Part shown: in pieces, positions 27,130 through 39,620 of the stretch
Numbering within the stretch: the stretch's first letter is position 1
Layout of the letters: each line of letters starts with the position of its first letter
Source: Imbricaverruca yamaguchii
Lineage: Eukaryota > Arthropoda > Thecostraca > Neoverrucidae
Length of the DNA: 64,000 bases
Assembly (NCBI GenBank): GCA_034440575.1
Contig: JAOTOL010001641.1
Location: 2,347,501-2,411,500 of the forward strand
Reading direction: 5' to 3'
The notes under the pieces: generated by a model
What the model was told of the DNA's origin: nothing
What the model saw: only the letters and a program-made list of their open reading frames with translations
Database searches by the model: none
Position numbers and translations under genes: made by a program

Positions 27130-28190
27130 TCAGCAACAAATGTGACAAGTTGCAAAGTACTTAGATCCAGCCAGAATAGTGTGAACGTACTAACTGTAAG
27201 ATTGCGAGTATTTGCCTGTTAGCTTGGCGGTATTTGGCTCTTAATATGTACGAGTATAGATATATTTGCTAGCCATCGAATCTGTTCATGACACTTTTCC
27301 CGCATTACTGGGAGCATCAAACACGAATCAAACATTTGTATGCACACCCACGCACACACACACACACACACACAAGCACACCCCCTCCCCCCCCCACACT
27401 CACACACACAGTCTTGTCAGTAGTGAAAAGTGAGCCACATGACCGTACGGTCACAATCGAGGACCACTGTTTCTAAGTATGATGGAACGTTATGACGCAA
27501 GCACATCGTTGCCACGTGGTGCTCGACCGTAACAAAATGCTGTTTGACACAATAAATTAGAAGGCATATGTTTTATGACGTGTTGTACTCACGAGGCCCA
27601 AGTAACAACTGAGGCCCAGTTGTGTGAAATGGGCAGATTATCGTTTATTTCGAAGACCAGATGTGTAATGTATCAGCGTAACCGAGACCCATGTTTATTG
27701 TTTGCACCATCATTAATTAGGACATCTCCAATGTCGAAACTGGTGTTATTTGCCTTAATAATATGGTTTAGCATCAAGGCACCCTTTCTGTGTAGTCAAG
27801 GATTGTAATCACGGTGAACCCCACACTTCAAAGCTGATTTGTAACGTGCCCATGCTGCGTTGTCATGGCACCATCTGGTTGCCGTGTTGATTTTCCTATC
27901 GATGAGGCCACTCGTTGGTATAAAAAAAGAGCTAGGCTGATTAGTCTAACAGGATTCGCCCCTGGGAAAAGGGTAAATAATGTGGCGTTGACGAGTGGTT
28001 CCCCGGGGATGCCAAGAGTTATTGGAGCACAGTGCCCCATCGGGTGGGCCAAATGCATGAAGGCAATGTGTGCTGCCAACTTGGTTGGCGGGGGTACACT
28101 ATGGAGTGCCATATTGCTCCATGTTAACTCGTCCAGTCTTCGAAGTCAAATTCTAACACCCCGTTTCTGATGGGTGGGGGTCATTATAAC
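27130..28190. other. Neurohormone 3' flank; no further gene recognised
   Basis: An imperfect (CA)n with a C-run lies at 27340-27413. Both strands are open for about 95-100 codons at 27830-28170, but neither reading resembles a known protein. Confidence 0.4.
27551..27556 (+). terminator. Candidate polyadenylation signal of the neurohormone gene
   Basis: An AATAAA lies 422 bp after the stop codon at 27129. It is the first canonical hexamer I see downstream on this strand, giving a plausible 3' untranslated region of about 440 nt. Confidence 0.5.
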
Positions 28191-28194
28191 CCCC

Positions 28195-28596
28195 CTATGA
28201 AATGTAGATGTGAACACCCGCCCCAATTTCGTGTGTGTGTGTGAAGTGTGTGAATGAATTTTTCCAGCCTGCCACCGTGTGGTGATATCGGCTGGTTCCG
28301 GTTGAAGAGAAGATGTGTAAGAGAGTGAGTAGCGTAGGGTAGGAAGATGAATCCGAGGTGGAGGTTAGTAGATTCGTCGAGCAGTGGTGAAGCAGCGTTG
28401 AGATGGTCTCGGAGAGTAGAGCTGAGGTAGTCCGGATCGGTTGAAGATGTAGAGCTGGTACAGTAGAGTTGTTTGAGAGCCGGAGATGATGAAGTCGAGA
28501 GAGGGGGTTAGTCCGGTCGGTGCCACATTGGGGTACGGGGTGTAGTGGGGGGGGGGGGGGTCGGGTCATCGCCATAGGTGAACATTGCAAGAACAT
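28195..28596 (-). mobile_element. 5' module of a third LINE copy, cut off after about 400 bp
   Basis: On the minus strand this stretch starts with an ATGGCGATGACCCGACCCC-type sequence containing a C-run (28550-28563). It carries CACCGACCGGACT near 28510 and ends with a segment reading HTVAGW near 28270. The same parts occur in the same order at 31498-31110, immediately upstream of the neighbouring LINE. It follows the 3' untranslated region of the copy at 28600-31498 directly, so it looks like the start of another copy placed head-to-tail. Confidence 0.5.
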
Positions 28597-28599
28597 ATT

Positions 28600-31498
28600 T
28601 TTATCTCTCTTTTCTTTTTCTAACGTATCTTTTACTTCTTTTCCGTTTCCCTGGTTTTGTTCATTTTCTCTTTCGTTTTTTTACATATCTTTTCTTTTTT
28701 TCTTTCTTTTTTCACAACTGTTCCATAATGCGTGTAGTCTTGAGAAAGTGGAAGAGGTGTTCGTGTAATGCTGGATGGTAGTCGTTGAGGAGCGTGGTGA
28801 GGTTCAGTGGGTTGCTGTTCGTGGTGCAGTAGTGCGTGATATGTTGTCTTTGGTTGTTGCATTTGGTGCAGTATATGAGCATGTGTTTGACTGTGAGTGT
28901 GTGGCGGCAGGTAGTGTATTGTGGTCGTGGTTGTTTGCGTAGGAGGTATGAGTGTGTGAATGGTGTGTGTCCTATGCGTAGTCGTGTTAGTGTCCGTTCT
29001 TTGAGTCTGGTGCTTTGGTTGATGGAGTGCCAGAATTCGTGTTTGGGGTGTATTTCGTGTAGCTGTGTTGTTAATGTATGACGTTTGTTGTTGTTTGTTT
29101 GTTTGTTTGTTGTTGTATGTGTTTGTTGATGGCCTGTCGTATTGTGGGGTAGTAGTTTGATTGTGAGTAAGGACATTGTGTGATTTGTTGTAGTGCTGTG
29201 GCTATGTTTGCTTCTGTGTCTGCGTGTTCGTTGCCGTGTATGTTTGTGTGACTTGGGATCCAGAGAAGTGTTGGCCGTTGTGGTATGGTGAGTTGTTTGT
29301 GGATGCGTAGTATTTTGGGTATGAGGGGGTATTTGTATTTGGTGTGGGGTGTTATGCTCTGTAATGCTGATTTTGCGTCTGTGGCTATGATGTGTTCAAT
29401 TTTGGTGTTGTAAATGGTACAGTATGCCGAGAAGATTGCGAATAATTCTGCTGTGTATGTGGATGCTGTGTCGTGCAGACGGGCACGTAGGATGACCCGC
29501 GGCGGCGCTGCGTTGGGGTACAGCACCGCCGCTGTGCCCGTCTGCTGTGTATGTGATTTGGAGCCGTCTGTATATATGATGTTGTAGTTGGCGTACTGTG
29601 CTGTGAATTGTAGGAATAGTTGTTGTATTTCTACGTGTGTGTATGTGTTTTTTGGTTTGTCAATGAGGAAGTGTGTGTTGGGTGTCGGCTGTTTCCACCA
29701 TGCGATGGGTTGTGGGGGTGGTGTTGTCGTTGGGAGTGTTATGTCTAGTGTATTGGCGTGTCTGTGCATGCAGCAGCCTATTGTGGTTTGTAGTCGTGAG
29801 GAGTTCATGAGTTGGTGTCTGCGTGTTGTGCGGAGTTTTAGTGCCTGTGTGCATGGGTGTTGTTTCGTGAGTTGTGTTTTGTAGTGGTATCTAAGTAGTG
29901 CTTCTGTACGTCTGTGCTGTAGTTCTGGGATGTGGTTGTATATGTGAAGAGCGTGAGAAGGTGAGCGGGTGCAAGCTCCTGTGACTATTTGTAGACATTG
30001 TCGTTTAATAGAATCTATAAGTTTGCGGTTTGATTTAGCTGCATTTTCGAAGAGTGGGGATCCGTATTCAATAATTGGCCGAATGAGTGATTTGTAAAGC
30101 GTTAGAAGTGTGTTTCGGTCGGATCCCCAGTGTGTGCCAGAAAGTGCTCGTAGTATGTTGATTCTTTTTTAGGCGCGTTTTTGTATGTTTAGGCGGTGTG
30201 GCCGAAAACTTAGTCGTTGGTCTAATGTGATGCCTAAAATTTTTGCTGTGGTGACAAAGGGGATGGGTGAGTTGTTTATTTTTAGTGGTTGTAGTTTTGT
30301 GTCTCTGTTGTAGCCGAATATCATGCATTTGGATGTGAGTGGTGCTATATGAAGGTTTAGTGTGGCAAGTTTGTTGTTGAGTTCTGTTAGTGCGTGTTGT
30401 AGTACTGTTAGTGTGTGTGCTGGTGCTTCTGTTGATGTCTATAATACTATGTCGTCGGCGTAGATTGCAATATTGGTCGAAAAGTTGTCGGTGATGGCTG
30501 AATTTATAGCTAAAATGAAGAGTAGGGGGCTGAGAACTGAGCCTTGCATTAAACCGGTGGTGGGGAATTTGGCGTCTGGGGTGTGGGGCCCAACTTTTAC
30601 TTGAAATGATCTGTTGAGTAGGTATAAATGTAGGTAGTGCATCAGTCTGCCTTGTACGTCGATGTTTTGTAAGTGTTGTAGAAGTGCTGCTATGTTAATG
30701 ATGTCATAGGCTTGTTTTAGATCCAGGAAGACGGCGGTCGTGGAACGTTTCCCGGCCGCCGCTTCCTGGATGTTTGTGATGAGGTGAGTGAGGTTGTCTA
30801 GAGATGATCGATTGGGAAGGAAGCCTGATTGAATAGGAGAGATTAAGTTTTGTGTTTGAATGGTATAGAGGAGGCGTTTTTGACAAGACGTTCGAATAGT
30901 TTGTGGAAGCAGCTAGTGAGGGCAATAGGGCGATAGGAAGTGCAAAGAGTTGAATCTGTGTTTAGTTTAGGTATGGGTATGAGAGAAGCGTGTAGCCAGG
31001 ATTGTGGGTATGTATGTGTGGTCCATGCGGTGTTGTAAGTGTCGAGTAGTGTACGCAGTGCTGACGTTGTTAGGTGTTTGAAGAAAGAATAGTGAATGTT
31101 GTCCGGTCCCAATTTCGTTGTTTGTTTGTGTTTGTATGTGTGTTTGGCCAGCCTGCCACCGCGTGGCGATGTCGGCTGTTTCCGGGGGCGTTTGTGGTGT
31201 CAGTATTTTGTGTTGTTGTTTGTTGTGGGTGAAATGAGGTAAGATGAGGGGTGAATGAGGAGTAATGTGGTGGGGATGAGAGGAACCGAAGAAGATTATA
31301 GTTGTCTTGTAGAGGCGAGTTGTGAGAGAGTTGGGACGGCTTGAAGAATGGCGCGTAGACGGAGGAGAAGTTGAGACGTCTTGCAGGCAGATGAGGTAGT
31401 AGTCGAAGCTGAGCTGGTGCAGGAGAATAGAGTTTGCCAGTCCGGTCGGTGCCATGGGGCGGGGTGTAGTTGGAGGGTTGGGGTCGGGTCATCGCCAG
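28600..31498 (-). mobile_element. I-superfamily LINE with RNase H domain, copy B
   Basis: Minus-strand order: a short 5' module (31498-31110); reverse transcriptase beginning GPDNIHYSFFKHL (31110) with SYRPIALTSCFHKLFERLV (about 30930) and IAIYADDIVL (about 30450); thumb (30330-30070); and RNase H with IIYTDGSKSHTQQTG, TAELFAIFSAY, IATDAKSAL and GNEHADTEA (29620-29200), so all four catalytic residues are present. A Cys/His cluster follows (TTCRHTLTVKHMLIYCTKC, near 28900), then a purine-rich 3' untranslated region to about 28600. The endonuclease and ORF1 are absent; the 5' module jumps directly into the RT. At least three frame breaks (about 30050, 29100-29176, 30720) show it is not intact. 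RNase H places it in the I-type group rather than CR1. Confidence 0.82.
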
Positions 31499-31539
31499 TA
31501 TTGGTTTTGCAATGCAAGAACGTTAGTAGTTAGTACTTA

Positions 31540-34500
31540 TCGCGTGGGTTTAGTTTCTCCTTCCTTTCCTTTTTTATCGATTTTCTGTTTTTCATTTTTA
31601 AACGTATCTTTTCATTTTATTCAACTTTTTGTTGATTTTCTGTTTTCTTTCTTAACATATCTTTTCATTCATTTTCCCCCTTTTTTGTCATAGTTCGTGG
31701 ATCAGGTGTGTGATAGAGAGAAAGTGGAAGAGGTGCCCGTGTAATGTTGGATGGTCATCGTTGAGAAGTGTCATGATGTTTAGTGGGATGTTGTTCATGT
31801 TGCAGTAATTTGCGATGGGTTGACTTTCCGTGTTGTATTTGGTGCAGTGTATGAGTATGTGTTTAATTGTGAGTGTTCGTTGACATGTTGTGCATTGTGG
31901 TCGTGGGAGTTGTCGTAAGAGGTGCGTAGGAGTGCGTGAGTGCAGTGTGTCCGACAGACGTAAGCGTGTTAGTGTGCGTTCTTTTTGTTTATTGTTTTGG
32001 TTAATGGTGTGCCAGAGTTCGTGTTTTGGGTGTATTTCGTGTAGTTGCGTGATTGTTGTGTCCCGTGTTTGTTGAATGTCTTTGTTGATTGCCTGGCGTA
32101 TTGTGGGGTAGTAGTCTGATTGTGAAAGTTGGCAGGGTGTGGTTTGTTGTAGTGTTGTGGCTATGCTGGCTTCGGTGTCTGCGTGTTCGTTGCCGTGTAT
32201 GTTTGTGTGACTTGGAATCCAGAGTAGTGTTGGTCGTTGTGGTAGAGTGAGTTGTTTGTGGATGTGTAGTATTTTGGGTATGAGGGGGTGTTTGCATTTG
32301 GTGTGGGGTATATGCTCTGTAATGCTGATTTTGTGTCTGTGGCTATGATGTTGTGTTCAATTTTGGTGTTGTAGATGGTGCAGTATGCCGATAAGATTGC
32401 GAATAATTATGCTGTGTATGTGGATGCTGTGTCATGCAGACGGGCACGAAGGATGACCCACAGCGGTGCTGCGTTGGGATACAGCACCGCCGCTGTGCCC
32501 GTCTGCTGTGTGTGTGATTTTGTCCCGTCCATGTAGATGATGTTGTGGTTTGAGTGTTGAGCTTTGAAGTGGAGGAAGTGTTGGTGTATTTCTGCGTCTG
32601 TGTAGGTGTGCTTTGGCTGGTCTATGAGGAGGTGTGTTTTGGGTGTTTGGTGTTTCCAACATGCAGCGGGTGGTGGGAGTGCTTTTGCTGTGGGGAGTGT
32701 GATGTGTAGGCTATTTGCGTGTTGGCGGATGCGGCAGCCTATTGTAGTTTTAAGTCGTGTTGTGTTCATGAGTTGGTGTCTGCGTTTGGTGCGGATTTTT
32801 AGTGCCTGGGTACATGGGTGTTGTGCGATGAGTCGTATTTTGTAATGATATCTTAATAGTGTTTCTGTGCGTCTGTGCTTGAGTTCTGGTATGTGGTTAT
32901 AGATGTGGAGAGCGAAAGAAGGCGAAGTGGTGAATGTTCCTGTGGCTATTAGTAAAGCTAGGCGTTGCAGAGAATCGAGAATTTTGGGGGTTGATTTAGT
33001 CGCATTTTCGAAGAGTGGGGATCCGTATTCCAAAATTGGCCGAATGTTTCATTTGTAAAGAGCTAAGAGTGTGTTTCTGTCGGATCCCCAGTTTGTGCCG
33101 GATAGTGCTCGGAGTATGTTTATTCTTTTTGATGCGCGTTTTTGTATGTCTAAGATATGTGGTCGAAAAGTGAGTTTATGGTCTAAAGTGATCCCTATAA
33201 ATTTTGTTGTGGTGACGAATGGTATGGGAGTGTTGTCTACTTTTAGTGTTGGCAAGTCTGTGTATTTGTGGTAGCCGAAAAGCATGCATTTTGATTTGTG
33301 TGGTGCAATTTGTAAGTTTAGAGAGGCGAGTTTGCTATGCAGTTGTACATATTAATGTGGTTTGCAGTATTCCTAATGCGTTTTGTGGTGTTTCGTGTGA
33401 TGTCTATATAACTATATCATCAGCGTATATTGCAATTTTGGCCGGAAGTTTGTCTGAGATGACTGAATTTAGACCTAAAATAAAGACCTTAGTACTGAAC
33501 CTTGCATGAGACCGGCTGTGGGGAATTTTGTGTCTGACATGTGGGATCCAATTCTGACTTGAAATGAGCGATTGAGGAGATAGAAGTGAAGATAGTGTTG
33601 CAGTCTGCCCTGTATATCTATGTTGTGTAGGTGTTATAATAGTGCTGTTATGTTGATGGTGTCATAGGCTTGTTTGAGGTCCAGGAAGACGGCGACAGTG
33701 GAGCGTTTCCCTGCCGCCGCTTCCTGGATGTGTGTGACGAGGTAGGTGAGATTATCTATGCATGAACGATTAGGAAGAAAACCCGATTGAATAGGAGAGA
33801 TTAGTTGTTGTGTTTGGATGATAAAGAGAAGGCGTTTTTTGGCAAGACGTTCGAATAGTTTGTGGAAGCAGCTAGTGAGGGCAATGGGGCGATAGGAAGT
33901 GCAGAAAGTTGAGTCAGTGTTTGGTTTGGGTATAGGTATGAGACAAGCGTGTAACCATGATTGTGGGTATGTATGTGTGGTCCATGCTGTGTTGTAAGTG
34001 TCGAGCAGTGTTTGAAGTGCTGAGAATGGTAAGTGTTTGAAGAAAGCATAGTGAATATTGTCTGGTTCTACACTTGTGTTTCCTGTCTGTGTGATTGCTA
34101 ACTGTAGTTCTGGAAGTGTAAATCTGCTGTTGTATAGGTGTGGGCGTGTGTGTCTGATTGCAGGTGGGGGTGTTCGTGGAAGTGTTGATGATCTGAGATG
34201 GTAGTGGTGTGCGAAAATGTTTGGTATTGTTTGTGTGTCTGTGACAGTGTTGTTGTTGTGTCTAAGTGTGATTGCTTTGCATGGCGGTCTTTGTCTGTGT
34301 TGAAATGTTCTGAGTAGTGTCCAAATTTCGCCGAGAGGTGTGAATCTATTAAATTGGGTGCAAAATGTATTCCAGGAGGTCTTTTTTGCTTGTTTAATGG
34401 TGCGTCTGCATAGTGCTCTCTGATGTTTGTAGGCTGTTAGTGTTTCTGCTGTGTGGTGTCTTTCATGTCTGTGGCGTGCGTGGGTCCTCGCGCGGATCGC

Positions 34501-34545
34501 CCGGTGGCACTCTTCGTCCCACCAGGGAACCGCGCGAGGTTTGTG
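31540..34545 (-). mobile_element. I-superfamily LINE, copy A: linker, RT, RNase H and 3' untranslated region
   Basis: Minus-strand order: the post-endonuclease linker starting RAVPWWDEECHRAI (34530-34300); RT beginning EPDNIHYAFFKHL (34065); IAIYADDIVI near 33430; thumb with FVTTTKFIGITLDHKLTF (33200); and RNase H with IIYMDGTKSH (32530). The catalytic glutamate of RNase H is a TAA stop (TYTA*LFAIL, near 32408), whereas copy B has GAA there. The C-terminal Cys/His region and a purine-rich 3' untranslated region follow to about 31540. It shares about 80-85 percent identity by eye with copy B over long stretches. Its 3' end is followed within about 40 bp by the 5' end of copy B in the same orientation. 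Confidence 0.82.
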
Positions 34546-34667
34546 TTGGTGTCTTGGTTTTGGGGACGGAGGGTGGGGATGGAGTAGGTTGGCAGGTTCG
34601 TGGTGGCGGAGGTGGTGGTTTGTGTGTCGGTCGCTGGCCTATGTTTGCTGGTGTTTGGGTGTGTGTC

Positions 34668-35575
34668 CTACGTGAGTTGTTTGTGAGGGTTTTTGGGGGG
34701 TGGCCGTGTGTGCTGGTGTCGCGTGGTTGTGGGTGTTATCAGGGCCGGGTACAGGTCGTGTGTGTGTGGTGGTGGTTGTTGTTGCTGTGTGCCCGGCTGT
34801 GTGCGACGAGCCGACCACGCCGCCGGCGGGTCCAGGACCGACGCCCTGGCCCGGTACCGGTCCATGCCCTCGAGGTGGATCCGGCGGAGCACCTCGCGCT
34901 CCGCCATCCACCGAGGGCAGGACCCATCCGAGGCCGCGTGCCCCCCCCGCAGGCGGCGCAACACAGCTCGCCGCTGGCGCATGTGTCTGTGTTATGTTGT
35001 TGGGCGCAGCGGCCGCATGTGGGGGTGTTGGCGCAGCACCCCCCCCCCCCCGCGGAGTGGCCGTAGCGCTGACACCGCTTACAGCGCCGCGGGAGGGGTG
35101 CGCGTGGTGTAACGGGGTACCGTAGGTACCTCGCTTTTATGTGTGTTGGTGGTGTCCTGGTGGTGAGTCACTATCAGTAGGTGGTTTGTGGTGAATCCCG
35201 GCCTCGTGGGCGGCCGGTACACGGCGGAGACAGCCTGGCCCCCAAGCTTGAGGGCCAGCGTCTCCGCCGGTATACCGGCCAGCTCCCGGGCCAGGATAGT
35301 CCCCTGGCTGGTGTTAAGGTGTGTGGCTGGTGTAATAGTGATAGGTGTGTTCCTTATGCTTTTAATTTTGGTGAGGAAATAGCCGTTAGTTTTATCGTTT
35401 GCCTGGATGAGGAGCGCCCCGGATCTTAGTGGTTTGGCGTGCAGGGGCGCCCCTGTGTATTGGGAGATTTCTCCCTCCACCAGCCAAGGGTCCAGGGTGC
35501 TCATTGGCTCCCCGTCCCCCCAGCGATGAAGATGAAGAAATATCCCGTGGGTGTTGGTTCAGTGGTGGTCATGTT
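34668..35575 (-). pseudogene. LINE ORF1 (gag-like RNA-binding protein with zinc knuckles), frameshifted
   Basis: On the minus strand, 35504-35079 encodes a gag-like domain typical of LINE first ORFs: LRSGALLIQANDKTNGYFL, then LNTSQGTILARELAGIPAE and GGQAVSAVYRPPTRPGF. Continuing downstream, CKRCQRYGHS (about 35080) is a first zinc knuckle. After a frame shift at the C-run (35040-35051), TCGRCAQQH and CAACGGAHAASDGSCPRW follow, and the chain ends near 34668. The likely start is MTTTEPTPTGYFF near 35572, with another frame break at a G-run near 35518. Homopolymer runs at both breaks mean some shifts could be sequencing errors. It lies upstream of, and in the same orientation as, LINE copy A; the endonuclease between them (34668-34545) is missing. 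Confidence 0.7.
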
Positions 35576-35599
35576 CGTGTTGATGATGGTCGAGTTCTG

Positions 35600-36400
35600 T
35601 TGTCTTGTGGTGTTGGAAAAAGAGTGTAGATTGCAGGTGAATGACACACGGTACACTTGACAAAATTTGGCGGAGGGTAAAAAAGGGCGTGAAGAGAGCC
35701 CGACAGGTGTAACAGAGGGGGCAGATAAAGACGAAGAGTACGCAAAGAAATCAGAAACTGTGCTTGAAGGGAGCACGAATAGACAGATCAGATAAAGATC
35801 GTTCAGAGGGCACTAGAGGGAAGATCGGGTGGGGGTTTGGGGGTTCCTGGGTGGGGGGGGGGGGGCAGCACCGCCGGACTGACCTCGTCAAGTAGATACA
35901 GATTATAGTTGTTCCTGACAGTGTAGAAGATGTAGATCGAATAAGCAGGTGTAGAGACTCGAGCTGAACTTGGAGTGCTGCAGAAGTAGAGCGTAGAAGC
36001 AGGTGCAGAGGGTAGAGTTGAGTCGAGCTTGACGAGGCTGGTCTTGAGGTGCTGAAAGTGCGTTAAATGGGCAGGAGGGTAGGGTTTGTGTGCAAGGAGT
36101 GGGGTTGCGATGTCAGATTGAGTCCGTGTGTATTAGTGTGTTCTGGGCCTGTGTTAGTCGCTGGTGGCAGGTGGCTGGTGGCTGGTGGCTGGTGGCAGGT
36201 GGCTGTTGGCAGGTGTCTTCTGGCTTCCGTCCGTCCTATGGCAGCAGCTGGCGTCGTCCTCGTCCGAAAGCAAACGCGCGTGCTTCGGTAGCGGGGAAGT
36301 TCGCTGATTTCGTTCATTCGGTGTGGGACATACTAGTGTTAAAGGCGAGCATCCGTTCTGCGCATACGCAATTTCTTGTGAAAATACTCTTGATTTTATT
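35600..36400. other. LINE 5' flank and low-complexity sequence
   Basis: A G-run (35854-35867) is followed by gcagcaccgccggactgacc. Then comes a gtagag-rich stretch (35895-36050) that resembles the 5' modules at 28330-28510 and 31300-31440. A short ggctggtggcaggt tandem repeat lies at 36158-36215. No coding potential beyond the LINE ORF1 start. Confidence 0.4.
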
Positions 36401-36409
36401 CGCATAGTG

Positions 36410-39400
36410 GTGCTCTTGGCGCAATCATCGCCACATGACAGATTGTTTACGTTTTCGCCCCATAATGAAGCTTGATGGCATCATATTCATTTTGTTGTAG
36501 CAGTGTCCTAAAATTACTTCACCATTAACTGTGTGGATAAAGAAAGAAGTTGCTTTGGAATAGTGAAAGATTGGAAGAAAATAAAGGATCTCCACTTAAG
36601 GATTAAAAAAGCAGAATGCTGTCACATGCATTTTAATACACATATTTCACTTCATTCACATGCATTTTACATTATTTAGCTATCATGTGCATAATAACTG
36701 CCCACACATCATGTGGCAAAATGGTAAAAACCTAAGACAAGGATGAAATAGCACAATTCCATTAACTGTGAATTTCCAGGCCACATTGTCAATTATTTTA
36801 CACTGTGTTGTAGGCTAGGTGATATGGGAGTATGTGATATTAGCTGTATCAGGATTTAAAAAGAAAAAGAAAACAGGAACACAAGCCATACTATTACATG
36901 TGCTTTCACAGCAAGGGATGGCTGAGTGAGAACTGTACCTGACCATGTGTTTTTTAGTATATTTAATTTTCCAACTAACAAATAATGTAGCGAGAAATTT
37001 CCCCAAACACCACAAAATCTCAGAATCATTGTAGGAATGTCTGAACATTCAAAATTGCCCATATTCATTATCAAACTGGTTCAAGTTCAAGTTCTGAAGC
37101 AGTGTTCAGATGTGTTTGATTTGGATGCCACATGCAAATGGTATGCCTAGGCTTGTCCTTTGTTTTGCAGGATTGTTGCAATCTATACACCAAACATGGT
37201 GAAATTTCATATGAAACATTTGCTGCAAGAGTGCAGAACTTCCAGTATTGCTGTACTTTAAGGTATTCACAGCACATGTTTTGCATGTATTTCAACTCCA
37301 TAAAGAAAACAAAAGATATGTTTTGCAGGCTTCAGTTATATCAGTTTTTATTCTGCAAAATTTTGGAGATTATATTTTCATTTTCGTTTTTGTATGACCA
37401 ATACATTCTTCCATAAATCCTTACATTTCAGGAGGCAGGCAATAAAGGTGCTTTGAGTTCGGTAACATTCCAAAAATAATTCCATTAGGAATGAAGATGG
37501 AGCATAAATTAATATAACCCAACTTAACCTCTTGTCAGAAGAATTCATCTTAAAAGCTAAATGGCTAAATGGCAGCCAAGGTACCCTAAAGCCCCAATAA
37601 TCTTTAAAATGTTTTTTAATGGTATTGTCATTTAAGGCAACCATGACAAGCCTTACACACATTTCACCTTCATGAATCACACAAAGGGTTAAGCTAAGTA
37701 ATGTAGCCTGTATGCTGGGTAAGTTTTCAATGTTTTTAACAGTTTAAAAAATGGGCTTTCTTCTTTTTAAGAAACTGTTCAAGCTAGGTTATCTAGGGAA
37801 AATATTTTTTTTCATTTTCTTAATTTGTTTTTCTAAAGGGATGATTAGACTTGGAGAGGTTACCTTAGGTTACTTTATTAGGCTTGTTAGATTGTATGCT
37901 CTAGGTTTTCTCAGATAATGCTATGATATCTCATTTTAACATACATTTTACATTATATTATTTGGATGAAAGAACATTTTTGGTATGATTGTGCTTGTCA
38001 AATGATGAATAATTATTGCCAGAGGAAATGATTGGTCACATTGTCTTAATCATGTTGACAAATATTGTATTGAAAAAATTCAAAGAATTCAGAAACAATT
38101 CTAATACACAAATTTACCAAAGTTTTGTCTTCCAGCAACATATGGGTGGTCTGGGACAATGCAGTTTGACAGGTAGGTACCAGCAATCATGGGCTTGAAT
38201 GTATTTTGTGAAACGTGACCATGTGCCTTTGGGCAATAGATCTATCCGTTGTGCTCCAAAATAATTTTGTGTTCAATGGAAATATGAACCTATTCTGTGA
38301 AATGTAGTTGAAAACTGAAGGACTTAAGCACATGAAAACAAAAATAAAGAACTGTTCGGTATTATTTGTTACTTTTGCTTCAGATATTTCCATCAGGTTT
38401 TGATCATTCAGCCTCAGAAGAGTTAAGAGTGTATGTAATGATTTAACTGCATAGCTCATTGGTCCTGCTAATTCAATCACAAGGAATGAATACTTAAAAA
38501 TGTCAAGTCACAATGCCTATGGTATACATAGGTATTCTATAAAATGTCTTTTTTCCATTAAGGTAATTTTGTAATTGTTGTTTTTTCCTCACTGTAATAT
38601 TTGGAAAGGTAGTTAGCATGATGCGACCAGTCACTTCCTCTGCACATTTGTATTTCTTAGTTGGCAGAAAAATTAACACAATAAAAAGGAGCTTTGGGTT
38701 GGGTCATATAGCATACCAAATAATGTTAATTTAAAATAAAAATTCAACATGGTCTAGACTAACCTAGACTAGCCTTTAATGTAAAAAAACATTTTTCTTC
38801 TGAAACATCAAATTAAAAACCTACCCTGATCTGACAGCATAAGTCGCTTTTGAAGAACAAAAGTAACTTGAGGAACAAAGAGCAATTTGTGTAACAAACA
38901 AAAAAATGATTAAATCTAACCTAACTCCTTTATTTGCTTCTTGCACGTAGCATGTGTCTAAAACCTATCTTGTGAATATTTTAAAGCCCCATGATATTGT
39001 ACATACAGCTGGTGTCAATAAGAGAAAGTATTAATGATGCCAAACACCAATGTGAAATATTGTTCCTCTTGGTTTGTCATTGACCAAATCTGGAATGCCT
39101 CAGGCATTGATGCTGAGTGTGAATATCAGTAAATGTGTTGTTCAGGGCTGTTGCAGGATATCAAGAAAAGTCAATACAAACTACATTTATTACCATAATC
39201 ATAACGAGGTGATCACTCATTTTTGTCATGAATCTCATTTTGAATTGACAAACCAAAGAATACAGAAAAATCAACTTTGTGTGTTGCAATATATGCTGAA
39301 AATTAATGTAAAATGTTAGAATAACCTATAAAGCTAACCTACTGATCCCGGATCATTTGCTGTATGCTGATGTTTGATTCCCTCCACCCTAATAATGTTG

Positions 39401-39620
39401 GATCCCTTGCTGCCTAATCATGACTGATAGTACAAAGTCAACATCATTTCAAAGTTAAGGGTTCTTAAGGGTTCAAATACAACTTCCACCACTTGAGTGT
39501 GCTGGCGTACCTTTAGGTCAGAGCTTCAGCTGCGCGACACTTCGGAATGATTTTCTGGGAGCACTCTGGTGGATTGAGCGAGGTGTCAACATTTCATTTA
39601 CCCAACAATAACTGAATAAG
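36410..39620. other. AT-rich tract without recognisable gene or repeat
   Basis: This is about 3.2 kb of AT-rich, visibly CpG-poor sequence, unlike its surroundings. Open frames are all under about 100 codons and none resembles a known protein. taggtta / taaccta words recur loosely (37860-37900, 38760-38960). Confidence 0.5.

Noticed and set aside
27828..28170. Open frames on both strands of about 95-100 codons as a gene after the neurohormone
   Set aside because: Neither resembles a known protein, the two overlap antisense, and no supporting splice or start context is visible.
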